Assembly: GCF_042680125.1 (NCBI RefSeq)
Contig: NZ_JBHTNY010000038.1
Length of the DNA: 64,000 nucleotides
Source of the DNA: Robinsoniella peoriensis
Lineage (GTDB): Bacteria > Bacillota > Clostridia > Lachnospirales > Lachnospiraceae
Reading direction: 5' to 3' (one strand)
In this document: positions 32,875 through 41,545 of the stretch, in pieces
How the letters are laid out: the number at the start of each line of letters is the position of its first letter
Numbering within the stretch: the first letter of the stretch is position 1
Notes under the pieces: model-generated
Seen by the model: only the letters and a program-made list of their open reading frames with translations
Databases searched by the model: none
What the model was told of the DNA's origin: nothing
Translations under genes and position numbers: made by a program

Positions 32875-33918
32875 ATGCAAAAAAAGAAAAACGAAATAAC
32901 TATTCATAGTTCTGCAGCGGAATACCTGACTTATGTAGCTGCGGTTGGTGATGCCGCTAATAGCATAGAAATGCGCTATGAAGATGAAAATATATGGCTG
33001 ACACAAAAAATGATAGCACAGTTGTATGATGTAAGTTTACCGACTGTCAATGAACACATTAAAAAGATTTACGACGATGGAGAACTTATGGAGGAAGCAA
33101 CTATTCGGAAATTCCGAATAGTTCAAACGGAGGGCTCACGACAGGTAAATCGTGAGGTCATCCATTATAATCTTCAGCTGATTATTGCTGTTGGATTCAA
33201 GGTAAATAATGACCGAGCTGTGCGTTTTCGTAAATGGTCAGGTCAAATTGTAAAGGACTATACCATTCAAGGTTGGACAATGGATAAAGAACGGCTGAAA
33301 AAAGGCCATATGTTCACAGATGAATATTTTGAGCGTCAGTTACAGAATATCCGTGAGATTCGCCTATCGGAGCGAAAGTTCTATCAAAAAATTACTGACC
33401 TTTATTCTACAGCGTTTGACTATGATAAGGATGCAAAAACGACTCGCAAATTCTTTCAGACAGTACAGAATAAGATGCATTGGGCTGTTCACAGACATAC
33501 AGCTGCAGAACTGATTGTAGAGCGTGCCGATGCAGATAAAGAACATATGGGTCTGACTACATGGGATAAGGCTCCTGACGGAAAAATTGTTAAGGCAGAT
33601 GTGTCAATTGCCAAAAACTATCTGAACGATAAAGAGATGTCGTATATGGAACGAATTGTATCCTTATATCTTGATTATGCGGAGCTGCAAGCAGAACGTC
33701 AAATCCCCATGGGCATGGAGGATTGGGCAAAGCGTCTGGATGGTTTTTTGGAGTTTAACGGAAACGAAATCCTCACAGATGCAGGAAAAATCAGTGCGGA
33801 GCAGGCAAAACTTCATGCAGAAACAGAATTTGAAAAATATCGAATTGTTCAGGACACCCTGTTTATGTCTGATTATGATAAGTTTTTGATGGAGCTAGAA
33901 GAACAAGCCAAAGAATAA
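32875..33918 (+). CDS. RhuM-family protein
   Basis: The 347-residue product matches the RhuM family. It has YEDENIWLTQKMIAQLYDVS near residue 37, a Gln-Val-Asn-Arg segment (SRQVNREVIHYNLQLI), and the conserved WSGQIVKDYTIQGW near residue 125. RhuM genes are widespread on islands and prophages, and their biochemical role is unsettled; the N-terminus looks like a DNA-binding domain. GGAGG precedes the ATG. The gene sits between a recombinase remnant and an intact recombinase, which suggests it travelled with them. Confidence 0.85.
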   Translation: MQKKKNEITIHSSAAEYLTYVAAVGDAANSIEMRYEDENIWLTQKMIAQLYDVSLPTVNEHIKKIYDDGELMEEATIRKFRIVQTEGSRQVNREVIHYNLQLIIAVGFKVNNDRAVRFRKWSGQIVKDYTIQGWTMDKERLKKGHMFTDEYFERQLQNIREIRLSERKFYQKITDLYSTAFDYDKDAKTTRKFFQTVQNKMHWAVHRHTAAELIVERADADKEHMGLTTWDKAPDGKIVKADVSIAKNYLNDKEMSYMERIVSLYLDYAELQAERQIPMGMEDWAKRLDGFLEFNGNEILTDAGKISAEQAKLHAETEFEKYRIVQDTLFMSDYDKFLMELEEQAKE

Positions 33919-33996
33919 CTCATGCAATAAAACTAACATTTCTTCCTTTAAAGTATTTCAGCTATAATAAGCTATATCTTAAAGGAGGTATGATAA

Positions 33997-35367
33997 ATGT
34001 CAGAACAAAAGGAAATTACAATTATTCCACCAAATTCAAAGCATGATAGGCATGTGAGAGTGGAGCAAAAGCAACTTAGAGTGGCTGCCTATTGCAGGGT
34101 AAGTACACGCTTTGAACAGCAGGAAAACAGCTATGAAGCTCAGGTGAAGTACTATACTGAGAAGATAGCTGCCAATTCCAAGTGGAGCTTTGCAGGCATA
34201 TTTGCTGATCAAGGCAAGCCGGCAACCAGCATCAAAGAAAGGGATAGCTTCAACGATATGATTGCAGACTGTTACGCCGACAAAATTGATATGATTCTTA
34301 CAAAATCCATCAGCAGATTTGCAAGGAATACCGTTGATTTTTTAAGAATCATTCGTGAGCTTAAAGAACGGCAAATTCGTATTGTTTTTGAAAAGGAAAA
34401 CATTGATACCATGGACAGCACTGGCGAATTACTTATCACCATACTAAGCAGTCAGGCCCAAGAAGAAAGTCGTAATCTCAGTGAAAATACCCGTTGGGGC
34501 ATTGTTAGAAAGTTTGAGCAAGGCATTGTTCAAGTAAATCATATGAAGTTTATGGGCTATACAAAAGATGCCGATGGAAAGCTGATCATAGTGCCGGGGG
34601 AAGCGGAGGTTGTCAGAAAGATATTTGATTTGTATTTACAAGGATTAGGGCTTGCTTGCATCGCTAAAGAACTACAGGCACAGGGCATTAAAACTGTTAC
34701 CGGCTTGGATAAATGGCATCCGGGAACAATTCACAAAATGCTTATTTGCGAAAAGTACATTGGAGATGCTATGCTACAGAAAACATATACAGTTGATTTT
34801 CTGACCAAGAAAAAGGTAATGAACGATGGGATAGTAAAGCGATATTACATCAAGAACAATCACGAGCCAATCATTAGCAGAGAGCAGTATGCTCAGGTAC
34901 AAGAAGAACTGAAAATGCGCAAGAATAAAACAGAGCGTGGGCTTAAATACAGTTCTAAATACCCGCTAAGTGGTTTGATTACTTGCGGTGATTGCGAAAG
35001 TAGTTATATACGCTGTATATGGCACAATAAGAAAGATGGAAAAATAGCAGTCTGGAGATGTAAGGAAAGGATAAAAACCGGTTCACCAAACTGTAAGATA
35101 TCTTGCAGTTTGAAAGAAAAGTTGGTGTATGATGTGTTGGTGGATAGCTTATCTTCCCTGCTTGCCGCTGATAAAAGCACTTTATCATCAATGGAGTTAC
35201 AGGATATTGCCCGAATCAAAAAGGCGTTTATGAATAAGCAAATCACCCCAAAATCCATTGAACAGATTAGGTTAAGCAATATCGTAGCTTCAATTACTGC
35301 ATTAAATACCAAGCAAATAGAAATTAAGTTCCATTCTGGAATGACATTGGTGAAAGATTTATGCTAA
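33997..35367 (+). CDS. Large serine recombinase 3, terminal recombinase of the element
   Basis: The 456-residue protein has AAYCRVST (catalytic Ser near residue 36), FARNTVDFLRIIRELKE and ILSSQAQEESRNLSENTRWG. A recombinase domain and a zinc site (CGDCESSYIRC) follow, but only a short C-terminal tail compared with recombinase 2. An AAAGGAGG site precedes the ATG. Its place at the right edge of the mobile block suggests it acts on an attachment site in the following 400 bases or on a nested element. The shorter tail may reflect a natural family variant. Confidence 0.92.
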   Translation: MSEQKEITIIPPNSKHDRHVRVEQKQLRVAAYCRVSTRFEQQENSYEAQVKYYTEKIAANSKWSFAGIFADQGKPATSIKERDSFNDMIADCYADKIDMILTKSISRFARNTVDFLRIIRELKERQIRIVFEKENIDTMDSTGELLITILSSQAQEESRNLSENTRWGIVRKFEQGIVQVNHMKFMGYTKDADGKLIIVPGEAEVVRKIFDLYLQGLGLACIAKELQAQGIKTVTGLDKWHPGTIHKMLICEKYIGDAMLQKTYTVDFLTKKKVMNDGIVKRYYIKNNHEPIISREQYAQVQEELKMRKNKTERGLKYSSKYPLSGLITCGDCESSYIRCIWHNKKDGKIAVWRCKERIKTGSPNCKISCSLKEKLVYDVLVDSLSSLLAADKSTLSSMELQDIARIKKAFMNKQITPKSIEQIRLSNIVASITALNTKQIEIKFHSGMTLVKDLC

Positions 35368-35394
35368 CAATTAAATAAATTGTTCAGAATAAAG

Positions 35395-35427
35395 CCTTCA
35401 AAATTATTATCGTTTGAAAGTTTTATT
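35395..35427 (+). terminator. Terminator after recombinase 3
   Basis: TTCAAA (35397-35402) pairs with TTTGAA (35413-35418), followed by a T-rich tract. The flanking text AAAGCCTTC and GTTTTATTG matches the hairpin after recombinase 2, pointing to a shared 3' end. Confidence 0.6.
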
Positions 35428-35723
35428 GCGTACAATTTTGACTTTTGATAAAATTGTGCAGGTTCAACGGTCGATTGAGGACAATAAATCACTTGAGATT
35501 TTCAAGAAAAAAGGGTGCCGCCAAGGAATTAATAGGTCTTGGCTGTATACTTATTGTCTCCTCAAGGCATGTTGAAACCGCCGTGCTTCTGGTGCGGAAA
35601 GGTTGATTCTACGGGCGTTTACGAGGTTTTGAACGGAGAATGGAGTTGTGTTTTTACAAAATATAAGATGGATAAGTTTCCCTGAATAGGGGGACGGGGT
35701 AACGCCGGATAGTTTAAAAATGA
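35428..35723. other. Probable right edge of the mobile element
   Basis: No gene is supported here. Short frames (for example 38 codons from 35570 with CFWCGK) lack ribosome binding sites. The stretch separates element genes from chromosome-like genes and may contain the attachment site, but no core could be identified without the empty-site sequence. Confidence 0.35.
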
Positions 35724-35761
35724 GGGTTTTGCCGGATAATGTAAACAATCTGGCAAAACCC
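35724..35761. terminator. Hairpin, possible terminator for the leftward oxidoreductase gene
   Basis: GGGTTTTGCCGGAT (35724-35737) pairs with ATCTGGCAAAACCC (35748-35761) with one mismatch. Read leftward it is followed by TCATTTTT. It would end transcription coming from the minus-strand genes at 35809-37217. Copies of CTGGCAAAA follow it twice more up to 35800. Confidence 0.5.
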
Positions 35762-35808
35762 TTACTATTTGGCAAAAGTGGATACTATCTGGCAAAAGAT
35801 ATAACTTA

Positions 35809-36750
35809 TTACCTTATTTGTTTTGTAAGTTCCAATGCTAATTTTATTCCCGGAACGGCTTGCTCCAAATCGGTGATGCCCGGTTTGCTGTCCAGAATCC
35901 GCTCCAAGCAGTAGGTGAGAGAGTCATAGTAATGGTTCGTCTCAGGCAACGGCAGTACGGTGCGCTTTTCATTGTCATAAATTACCAACTCGGCGGCGTT
36001 GCCCGTCTTGCTCCATGAGGTTTCCGTGTAGACCACCGCTGCGCGCTCGAAGGTTGCCTCGATGCGCTCCTGTACACCATAGGAAATTGGCATCAGTGTG
36101 GAGGTGGTCATCTGCACCGGAACACCGTCTTCAGCATTCAACAGTAAATCGATGCATGCGGCTTTCTTTTCCACTTCGATGGTGGTCATGCTCTTGAGTG
36201 ACAGCTCGCCCATGCACCAGTTCAGCCAGTTAAATTCGCAGGAACAGGATTCCAACGGGAGGATGTCCAATCCAAGGGGATGCTCACCCCATACCGGTGC
36301 ATTGCGATTTACAGTTTGTAAAGACAGCAGTTTTCCGTACTTGTCAGAGCTGATTTTTTCTTGCAATAAACCATGTACTGGATTGAATCGGGAGAACAGG
36401 TTCACCAGAACACGCTTGCCTGTCTTTTTAGAAACAGCAGCTACACGCTCTATCTCCTCTAAGGTTGGACAAACAGGCACTTCACAGATGACATCCTTGC
36501 CCTGCTCCATCCCACGGATTGCTACCTCTGCATGAAGCCGCTGGGGTAGGGCGATGGTGATTACATCCACTGTGGGGTCACACAAAATATCATCCATGTT
36601 GGTGGTGCCCCACAGCCCCATTTGTGCGGATAATTCATCTACTTTTTGCTGTGTTCGACTGAAAAACACCACTTTATCCACTAGCGGATGTTTTGCAAAG
36701 GTCTGCAAATGTACAATGCCAAAGCCAGTTCCCAATACGCCTATTTTCAT
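35809..36750 (-). CDS. Gfo/Idh/MocA-family oxidoreductase
   Basis: Starting at the ATG before KIGVLGTGFG (start 36750) gives 313 residues; the upstream in-frame extension has no family similarity. The N-terminus is a Rossmann fold with GxGxxG-like MKIGVLGTGFGIVHLQTF. The middle carries the family pattern GKDVICEVPVCPTLEEIERV, with Glu-Val replacing the usual Glu-Lys. Members use NAD(P)H to oxidise or reduce sugars and related compounds. The substrate is unknown. The gene lies directly downstream of the PPOX gene on the same strand. Confidence 0.85.
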   Translation of the reverse strand: MKIGVLGTGFGIVHLQTFAKHPLVDKVVFFSRTQQKVDELSAQMGLWGTTNMDDILCDPTVDVITIALPQRLHAEVAIRGMEQGKDVICEVPVCPTLEEIERVAAVSKKTGKRVLVNLFSRFNPVHGLLQEKISSDKYGKLLSLQTVNRNAPVWGEHPLGLDILPLESCSCEFNWLNWCMGELSLKSMTTIEVEKKAACIDLLLNAEDGVPVQMTTSTLMPISYGVQERIEATFERAAVVYTETSWSKTGNAAELVIYDNEKRTVLPLPETNHYYDSLTYCLERILDSKPGITDLEQAVPGIKLALELTKQIR

Positions 36751-36764
36751 ATGCTTACCCCTCC

Positions 36765-37217
36765 CTAAACCATTGCTCGAATACTTTGCGGCACAAATCG
36801 CAGCAAAACATAATCGGGTGAGCCGGAACCCTGTGGATGGTACTGAGTCATCCAGTCCTCCCACTTTTCGGTTTTCAGCTGTTCATCCGTCACCACCTCG
36901 GTGGTACAGTCCAGTATCACATAGCCCATTCCGTTGGTAATAGCGATTTCCGCTTTGTCACAGGCAAGTAGATTTTTTACCTTTTGGCTCTGGCGGTTCA
37001 CCTGCATATACAATGATTGCAGACTGGGCAACGGCAAAAGACTGATGACGGTTAGGTGGGTTTTGCCCTCTTGCACTGTTCCGAGGGTGACACAGTGACA
37101 TTCCGGCATACTGCCTATTGCTTCAAAGTTGGGTACACCCAGCCTCAGGTATTGCTCCACCTCTGCTCTTGCCTCCTGTGGCAGTTCCGGTACACTTCCC
37201 ATATAGTAAATGCTCAT
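36765..37217 (-). CDS. Pyridoxamine 5'-phosphate oxidase-fold protein
   Basis: The 150-residue protein has the split-barrel flavin-binding pattern: an N-terminal helix, HCVTLGTVQEGKTHLTVISL, a conserved LLACDKAEIAITNG, and a C-terminal WMTQYHPQG. Such proteins bind FMN, F420 or heme. The substrate is not evident. It forms a two-gene operon with the following oxidoreductase and diverges from the WYL regulator, which probably controls it. Confidence 0.75.
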   Translation of the reverse strand: MSIYYMGSVPELPQEARAEVEQYLRLGVPNFEAIGSMPECHCVTLGTVQEGKTHLTVISLLPLPSLQSLYMQVNRQSQKVKNLLACDKAEIAITNGMGYVILDCTTEVVTDEQLKTEKWEDWMTQYHPQGSGSPDYVLLRFVPQSIRAMV

Positions 37218-37266
37218 TATGTTTTCCTCCTATTTTTTAAGATATTATCAGTATACCGGATAAACC

Positions 37267-37300
37267 ATGACAGCTATATGTCATCGTTTTGTGATATAAT
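37267..37300 (+). promoter_or_regulatory. Palindrome between divergent promoters
   Basis: ATGACA (37267-37272) and TGTCAT (37279-37284) form a perfect inverted repeat with a six-base gap. TATAAT (37295-37300) is the -10 of the regulator promoter. The palindrome also lies near the -35 area of the leftward gene. It is a good candidate operator for the WYL protein. Confidence 0.5.
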
Positions 37301-37319
37301 AAAATTAATTTGGAGGTGC

Positions 37320-38267
37320 ATGAAGCAGATGAAAATTGACAGACTGATTTCTGTAATTATGATTTTATTGGAGCGCCAGCGGGTAAGCATCCCGGAGCTG
37401 GCAGAAATTTGCGAGGTGTCACCGCGCACCATCAGCCGTGACCTGGAAAGCATCAATCAGGCGGGTATCCCCATCGTATCCTACCCCGGATTGCACGGTG
37501 GTGTTGGAATTATGGAGAACTATAAATTGGAAAAGCGGCTGTTCTCCACTGCCGATGTGACCACGCTGCTTATGGGGCTGGGCTGTATACGATCCTCCCT
37601 GTCTGGGAAGGAGGTGGTGAACGCACTGGCTAAGGTAAAGGGACTGATTCCGGAGGAACAACGGCGGGAGATTGAGCTGCGGGCAGGACGGCTGACCATT
37701 GACATGACGCCGTGGGTGGCGAACTCCAGCTGTACTGAAACAATAGAAACCATTGAGCAGGCATTGGAGCAAAGCTGCCTGTTGCAGTTTGCGTATACTG
37801 ACCGGCAGGGCAAAAAAAGCAGCCGAACAGTAGAACCTTACCGACTGCTGCTCAAAGGAATGCGCTGGTATCTGGATGGATACTCCCTGGAGCGTCAGGA
37901 CTTTCGCTTATTTAAGCTCACAAGGATGCACGATATTATCTTATCTGGTGTGGGGTTTGTACCCCGGGATTACCACCCAGAAGTCCAAGTTCAGCCGGAC
38001 TTTCAAGATAAAAATATCGTCACAGTGACAGTTAGTGTAAGAGGGGATGCTGTGGAGAGGCTGGAGGAATTGTTTGGTACAGATATTTTTACCGCAGAGG
38101 ATGGTGTGTGGCATACTGCGCAAATTTCACTTACAAATGATGCGAGGGGGTATCGTTTCCTGCTTGGCTTTGGAGCAGATTGTGTGTGCGTTGCACCGGA
38201 GGACGTCCGCAAGAATATTACCAATTATTTGAAAGAGATAGGCGAGATGTACATGTCAAATATGTGA
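37320..38267 (+). CDS. YafY-like transcriptional regulator (HTH plus WYL domain)
   Basis: The 315-residue protein starts with an HTH_11-like domain (RQRVSIPELAEICEVSPRTI and ISRDLESINQAGIPI). A WYL domain follows (GKKSSRTVEPYRLLLKGMRW near residue 162) and then a WCX-type C-terminus. WYL domains are thought to bind nucleic acids or other ligands and switch DNA binding. GGAGG is only three bases before the ATG at 37320, so the ATG at 37329 (KIDRLISV) may be the real start. It is divergent from the PPOX-oxidoreductase operon. Confidence 0.85.
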   Translation: MKQMKIDRLISVIMILLERQRVSIPELAEICEVSPRTISRDLESINQAGIPIVSYPGLHGGVGIMENYKLEKRLFSTADVTTLLMGLGCIRSSLSGKEVVNALAKVKGLIPEEQRREIELRAGRLTIDMTPWVANSSCTETIETIEQALEQSCLLQFAYTDRQGKKSSRTVEPYRLLLKGMRWYLDGYSLERQDFRLFKLTRMHDIILSGVGFVPRDYHPEVQVQPDFQDKNIVTVTVSVRGDAVERLEELFGTDIFTAEDGVWHTAQISLTNDARGYRFLLGFGADCVCVAPEDVRKNITNYLKEIGEMYMSNM

Positions 38268-38322
38268 TTATTGTAATCGCTGCATTCTGGTTAAAAGTTA
38301 ATCAAATAGGAGTGGATGAAAA

Positions 38323-38753
38323 ATGAAGATGCCTGAGAAGATAGAATCTGCCATGTTTGCTCCCTGTGGTATGAACTGCCTGGTCTGTTATAAGCACTGT
38401 TATCATAAAAAGCCATGTGCGGGATGCTTGAAAAGCGACCAGGGAAAACCGGAGCATTGCAGGAAGTGTGGTATAAAAGATTGTGTGACGGAGCGGCAGA
38501 TTACATATTGTTTTGAATGTTCCGAATATCCCTGTAAGCAGACTAACCGGCTGGAAAAAGTTATAACACCCGTTACCATGCCAGCCTGATGGAAAACAGC
38601 CGGATGGTGAAGGAACGGGGGCTGGAGGCATTTTTAGAACAGCAAAAAGAGAAGTATACCTGTCTGGAATTTGGAGGAATTATTTCTATCCATGATGCAG
38701 AGTGCAGTGAGTGCCAGTATAAAATACGAAAAGACTACGGTATTGTGCATTAG
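38323..38753 (+). pseudogene. DUF3795 protein with one-base frameshift
   Basis: The first frame (38323-38589) has the Cys-rich DUF3795 pattern (CGMNCLVCYKHCYHKKPCAG, CRKCGIKDC, YCFECSEYPC). It ends soon after NRLEK in unrelated residues. The next frame, up to the stop at 38751-38753, continues as expected for this family (SYNTRYHASLMENSRMVKER and CLEFGGIIS...CSECQ). One A added to the five-A run at 38555-38559 restores a single frame of about 143 codons. It may be a true mutation, phase variation at the A-tract, or a sequencing error. Confidence 0.8.
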
Positions 38754-38802
38754 ATGAAGCGCACTTCGCCGCAGTCTTTATTTTACTTATTAAGTCTATC
38801 CA

Positions 38803-40131
38803 TTACACTACCATCTTCACCGACACCATAAACAAACCATCTTTTTGCTCACACCGCAGCTCGCCGCCGTATTTTTCTGCGACCGCCGTCACCGAGGACA
38901 GTCCGATGCCCTTTTGCTTTCCATCTCGTTTGCGGCTGAGGTACTCGCCATTTTCGACTTTAACAATACCATCAAAGGTGTTATCCACTGCCAGCATCAG
39001 CTCTCCTGCATGGGTGGCAATCCGCAGCTTGATTTTCCGTTTTTCAGTGGTCAGTGTCTTGCAGCCTTCAATGGCGTTTTCAAACAAGTTGCCCAGCATG
39101 ACGCAGAGGTCGGTGTCCTTTACACCGCTGTTCTTTGCAAGCACACAGCGCACATCAACCGTCCCAATACCCTCTTCATGAGCGAGGGCGATGTAGTGGC
39201 TAATCACACTGTTGGCGGCATAGTTTTCGCAAAGCACCATGTTCTTGTCCGTAGGAACCGATTTGCGGTACTGCTCTACAAACTCTCGCAGCTTTTCATA
39301 TTCCCCCTGCTCCACCATTGTGGTGATAGCGGCAAGCTGATGACGCAGATCGTGCCTTGCTGCCCTTGTCTGCTCAATGTTTTTGGTCAAAGCCTCATAT
39401 TGTGCGCCCTGTAAAGCAAGCAGCCGCTCGGCCTGCCTGCTTTTTTCCTGTGCAATGACTGCTGCTTCCATCTGTACCACCACCTTGCCCAGCAAAGTGC
39501 AGACTAATACTGACCCACCGATGATAGAAAAGCGAATTGCTAAAATCACAGGAGAAATCTCATGCCCAAAGGCTTCCATTGTGGTGATGATGGAAATGAC
39601 CGAAAAGGCAAAAGGAATCGCCGTCATGTACCGCCACACCGCCATCGATTGAATCTCCATAATCGGACGCAGTGCTTTTTTAAACAAAAAATACAGCGGC
39701 GGATAAATCATCAGTGTAATTCCTGTGCGCACCAGTACATCGGTGCGGTGTGGTGCTATGTCAAATATCTCGGCAAACCATGTGCGGTCGAGCACATAAG
39801 CGAAATCAATCACTGCCATCACAATGCCCACCATGAAAAAATCCATAAACAGCGTCTTGCCCTTGCTGTCATTACTAAAAGTGAGGGTAAGAACTACATA
39901 AGGAAGCATAAACAGCTTGCGGTGCCATGTCAGCACAGGTGAGCCAAACGGGTACAGCCCCGACAGCCAAAGATAAGAAAGCCCCTGCATAAGCATAATA
40001 ACAGTAGCATAAAGCATCAACTTCCAAAAGGGGATTTTTAAGCGATCCATCACCGGCACATGCCGCAATGGGAAAAAGGGATAGACGCTGAGCATCCCAA
40101 ATAAAAATGACCAAATAGGAGATTCGTTCAT
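38803..40131 (-). CDS. AgrC-like sensor histidine kinase (GHKL)
   Basis: The 442-residue protein has about six hydrophobic segments in residues 5-210. A coiled dimerisation helix follows with a conserved His (TRAARHDLRHQLAAI). The GHKL ATPase domain carries LGNLFENAIEGC as N-box and RDGKQKGIGLSSV as G-box. It should phosphorylate the LytTR regulator encoded just upstream on the same strand. No AgrB/AgrD peptide genes were seen next to it, so its ligand is open. Confidence 0.88.
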   Translation of the reverse strand: MNESPIWSFLFGMLSVYPFFPLRHVPVMDRLKIPFWKLMLYATVIMLMQGLSYLWLSGLYPFGSPVLTWHRKLFMLPYVVLTLTFSNDSKGKTLFMDFFMVGIVMAVIDFAYVLDRTWFAEIFDIAPHRTDVLVRTGITLMIYPPLYFLFKKALRPIMEIQSMAVWRYMTAIPFAFSVISIITTMEAFGHEISPVILAIRFSIIGGSVLVCTLLGKVVVQMEAAVIAQEKSRQAERLLALQGAQYEALTKNIEQTRAARHDLRHQLAAITTMVEQGEYEKLREFVEQYRKSVPTDKNMVLCENYAANSVISHYIALAHEEGIGTVDVRCVLAKNSGVKDTDLCVMLGNLFENAIEGCKTLTTEKRKIKLRIATHAGELMLAVDNTFDGIVKVENGEYLSRKRDGKQKGIGLSSVTAVAEKYGGELRCEQKDGLFMVSVKMVV

Positions 40132-40857
40132 CTAGTCCTCCCTCATTTTCAAAAAGAAATAGTCGGAAACAGCTTTTTTGAATGCCTGTCTGCTCTGCAT
40201 CGCGAGGGGCGCTTTTTCGCCGCTTTTCATCAACACATGGTCGCTTTCCACCTTTGACACAAAGTTCAGATTGACAATACAACTGCGGTGGCATTGCAAA
40301 AAATACTCCTCGGGCAAAAGCTCTCCCGCAAATTCCGCAATCAATTTTGTGGTGCGTAGAGTTTTGCCCTTGGCGTGCAAAAGGCTTCCCCTTGCTACCG
40401 ATTCCACAAATTCCAAATCCTTTTGAAAGACCCGAAATTCAAGGCGGTCACAGAGGAAGGAAACAGTCTTGAAGCTCTCGGTGTAGCTGCGCACGGCACG
40501 CTCAAAATTGAGACTGAATTCTATACGGGTGTACGGTTTTAAAAGATAACCATCCGCCATAATTTTATAGCTTTCAATAGAATGGCTCTCAGAGGTGGTG
40601 GTGAAAATGATTGTCCCAGAAAAGCCATCTGACATCATCTGCTTTGCAGCGTCCATGCCGGTCATGCCGCCCATGTAAATATCCATAAAAACAATGTCGG
40701 GATGTACCTTGCCACACTTTACAGCGGCGAGTAGGCTCTCGGCATTTTCATATTCCTCTATCACATAATCAAGTCCTGCTGTTAGCGAAAAGTTATGTAT
40801 ATGCTCTCGCAGAGCAGTGCGTTCCTCTTTCAAATCGTCGCAGATGACTATCTGCAT
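40132..40857 (-). CDS. LytTR-type response regulator (AgrA-like)
   Basis: The ATG at 40857 (QIVICDDLKEER) gives 241 residues; earlier codons are not needed. The receiver domain has acidic residues near the N-terminus, the phospho-acceptor Asp in DIVFMDIYMGG near residue 58, and a conserved Lys. The C-terminal LytTR domain contains FLQCHRSCIVNLNFVSKVE. Its stop abuts the kinase start, so the pair is one operon. LytTR dimers bind direct repeats two helical turns apart; such a repeat lies just upstream at 40997-41035. Confidence 0.9.
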   Translation of the reverse strand: MQIVICDDLKEERTALREHIHNFSLTAGLDYVIEEYENAESLLAAVKCGKVHPDIVFMDIYMGGMTGMDAAKQMMSDGFSGTIIFTTTSESHSIESYKIMADGYLLKPYTRIEFSLNFERAVRSYTESFKTVSFLCDRLEFRVFQKDLEFVESVARGSLLHAKGKTLRTTKLIAEFAGELLPEEYFLQCHRSCIVNLNFVSKVESDHVLMKSGEKAPLAMQSRQAFKKAVSDYFFLKMRED

Positions 40858-40996
40858 GAAAACCCCTCCCAACGGTGAATAAAAATACTTTAATAAACTC
40901 TATTATACATGAAAATCCTGAACACATCAAATGTGAAACCGTAATTCATCGTATTTGTCAATATTAATTTATAGTTAATTTTAAGACTGAAAACAC

Positions 40997-41061
40997 ATTT
41001 CATGCGCTTTCAATGGATTTCACACGCCTTAATGGTTTTGAATCTATTATTTCGTTATAAT
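40997..41061 (+). promoter_or_regulatory. Tandem direct repeat before an activator-dependent promoter
   Basis: ATTTCATGCGCTTTCAATGG (40997-41016) is directly followed by a near copy, ATTTCACACGCCTTAATGG (41017-41035). TATAAT sits at 41056-41061 with no good -35. The 20-base period and weak -35 are what a LytTR-activated promoter looks like. It drives the gene pair to the right, and the regulator gene lies on the left. Confidence 0.65.
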
Positions 41062-41125
41062 TTGGAAGTGTGAAATTATGCACAGATAACGAACAAAGTT
41101 TATGTTCCGAAAGGAGACAACTGAT

Positions 41126-41500
41126 ATGTTAGCCATACTTTCCAATACCATTGAAAATGCCGGAAAACTTTCCGATAGCCTGCAAGACTACTGGAATGCC
41201 CGAGGGGTATACCAGAGCATCTCGCTTTTTGAAACCGAAAGAGAATTTATGGAAGCACTGGCAACTAAACCTTATGAGAGCATTATTTTGGAGGGTATCA
41301 GCAATCCACTGGAAATTATTCCACAAATGCAGGTGCTTTGTCCCGGCTGCAAAATTGCTGTGGTTACCGACAACCGTGACCCCGCAGTCGACAGCAAAAC
41401 CGCCGTTGCCTGCCATCGCTTGGGCGTGGATATGATGCTCACCCGTGCAGACCTTGAACAGCCGCTGGCAACGCTGTCAAAAAAACTGAATCTGATGTAA
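41126..41500 (+). CDS. Receiver-like 124-residue protein, unknown
   Basis: ATG 41126 follows AAGGAG. The product shows a weak CheY-like alpha/beta pattern (SIILEGISNPLEIIPQMQVL, then CKIAVVTDNRDPAV). It lacks the usual N-terminal acidic pair and clear phospho-acceptor Asp. It may be a pseudo-receiver. It is placed between the LytTR-type promoter and the patatin gene, 45 bases before it, so the two are probably expressed together. Confidence 0.55.
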   Translation: MLAILSNTIENAGKLSDSLQDYWNARGVYQSISLFETEREFMEALATKPYESIILEGISNPLEIIPQMQVLCPGCKIAVVTDNRDPAVDSKTAVACHRLGVDMMLTRADLEQPLATLSKKLNLM

Positions 41501-41545
41501 ACATACCCATTGTACTATAAATAAAACGGAGGATAAACAGACAAG

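Noticed and set aside
35570..35686. 38-codon frame with a CFWCG motif at the element edge
   Set aside because: It has no ribosome binding site and no recognised family, and it is too short to support as a gene.
38803..40857. Complete agr quorum-sensing locus
   Set aside because: Only the sensor and regulator are present; no AgrB-like protease or AgrD-like peptide gene was found nearby.
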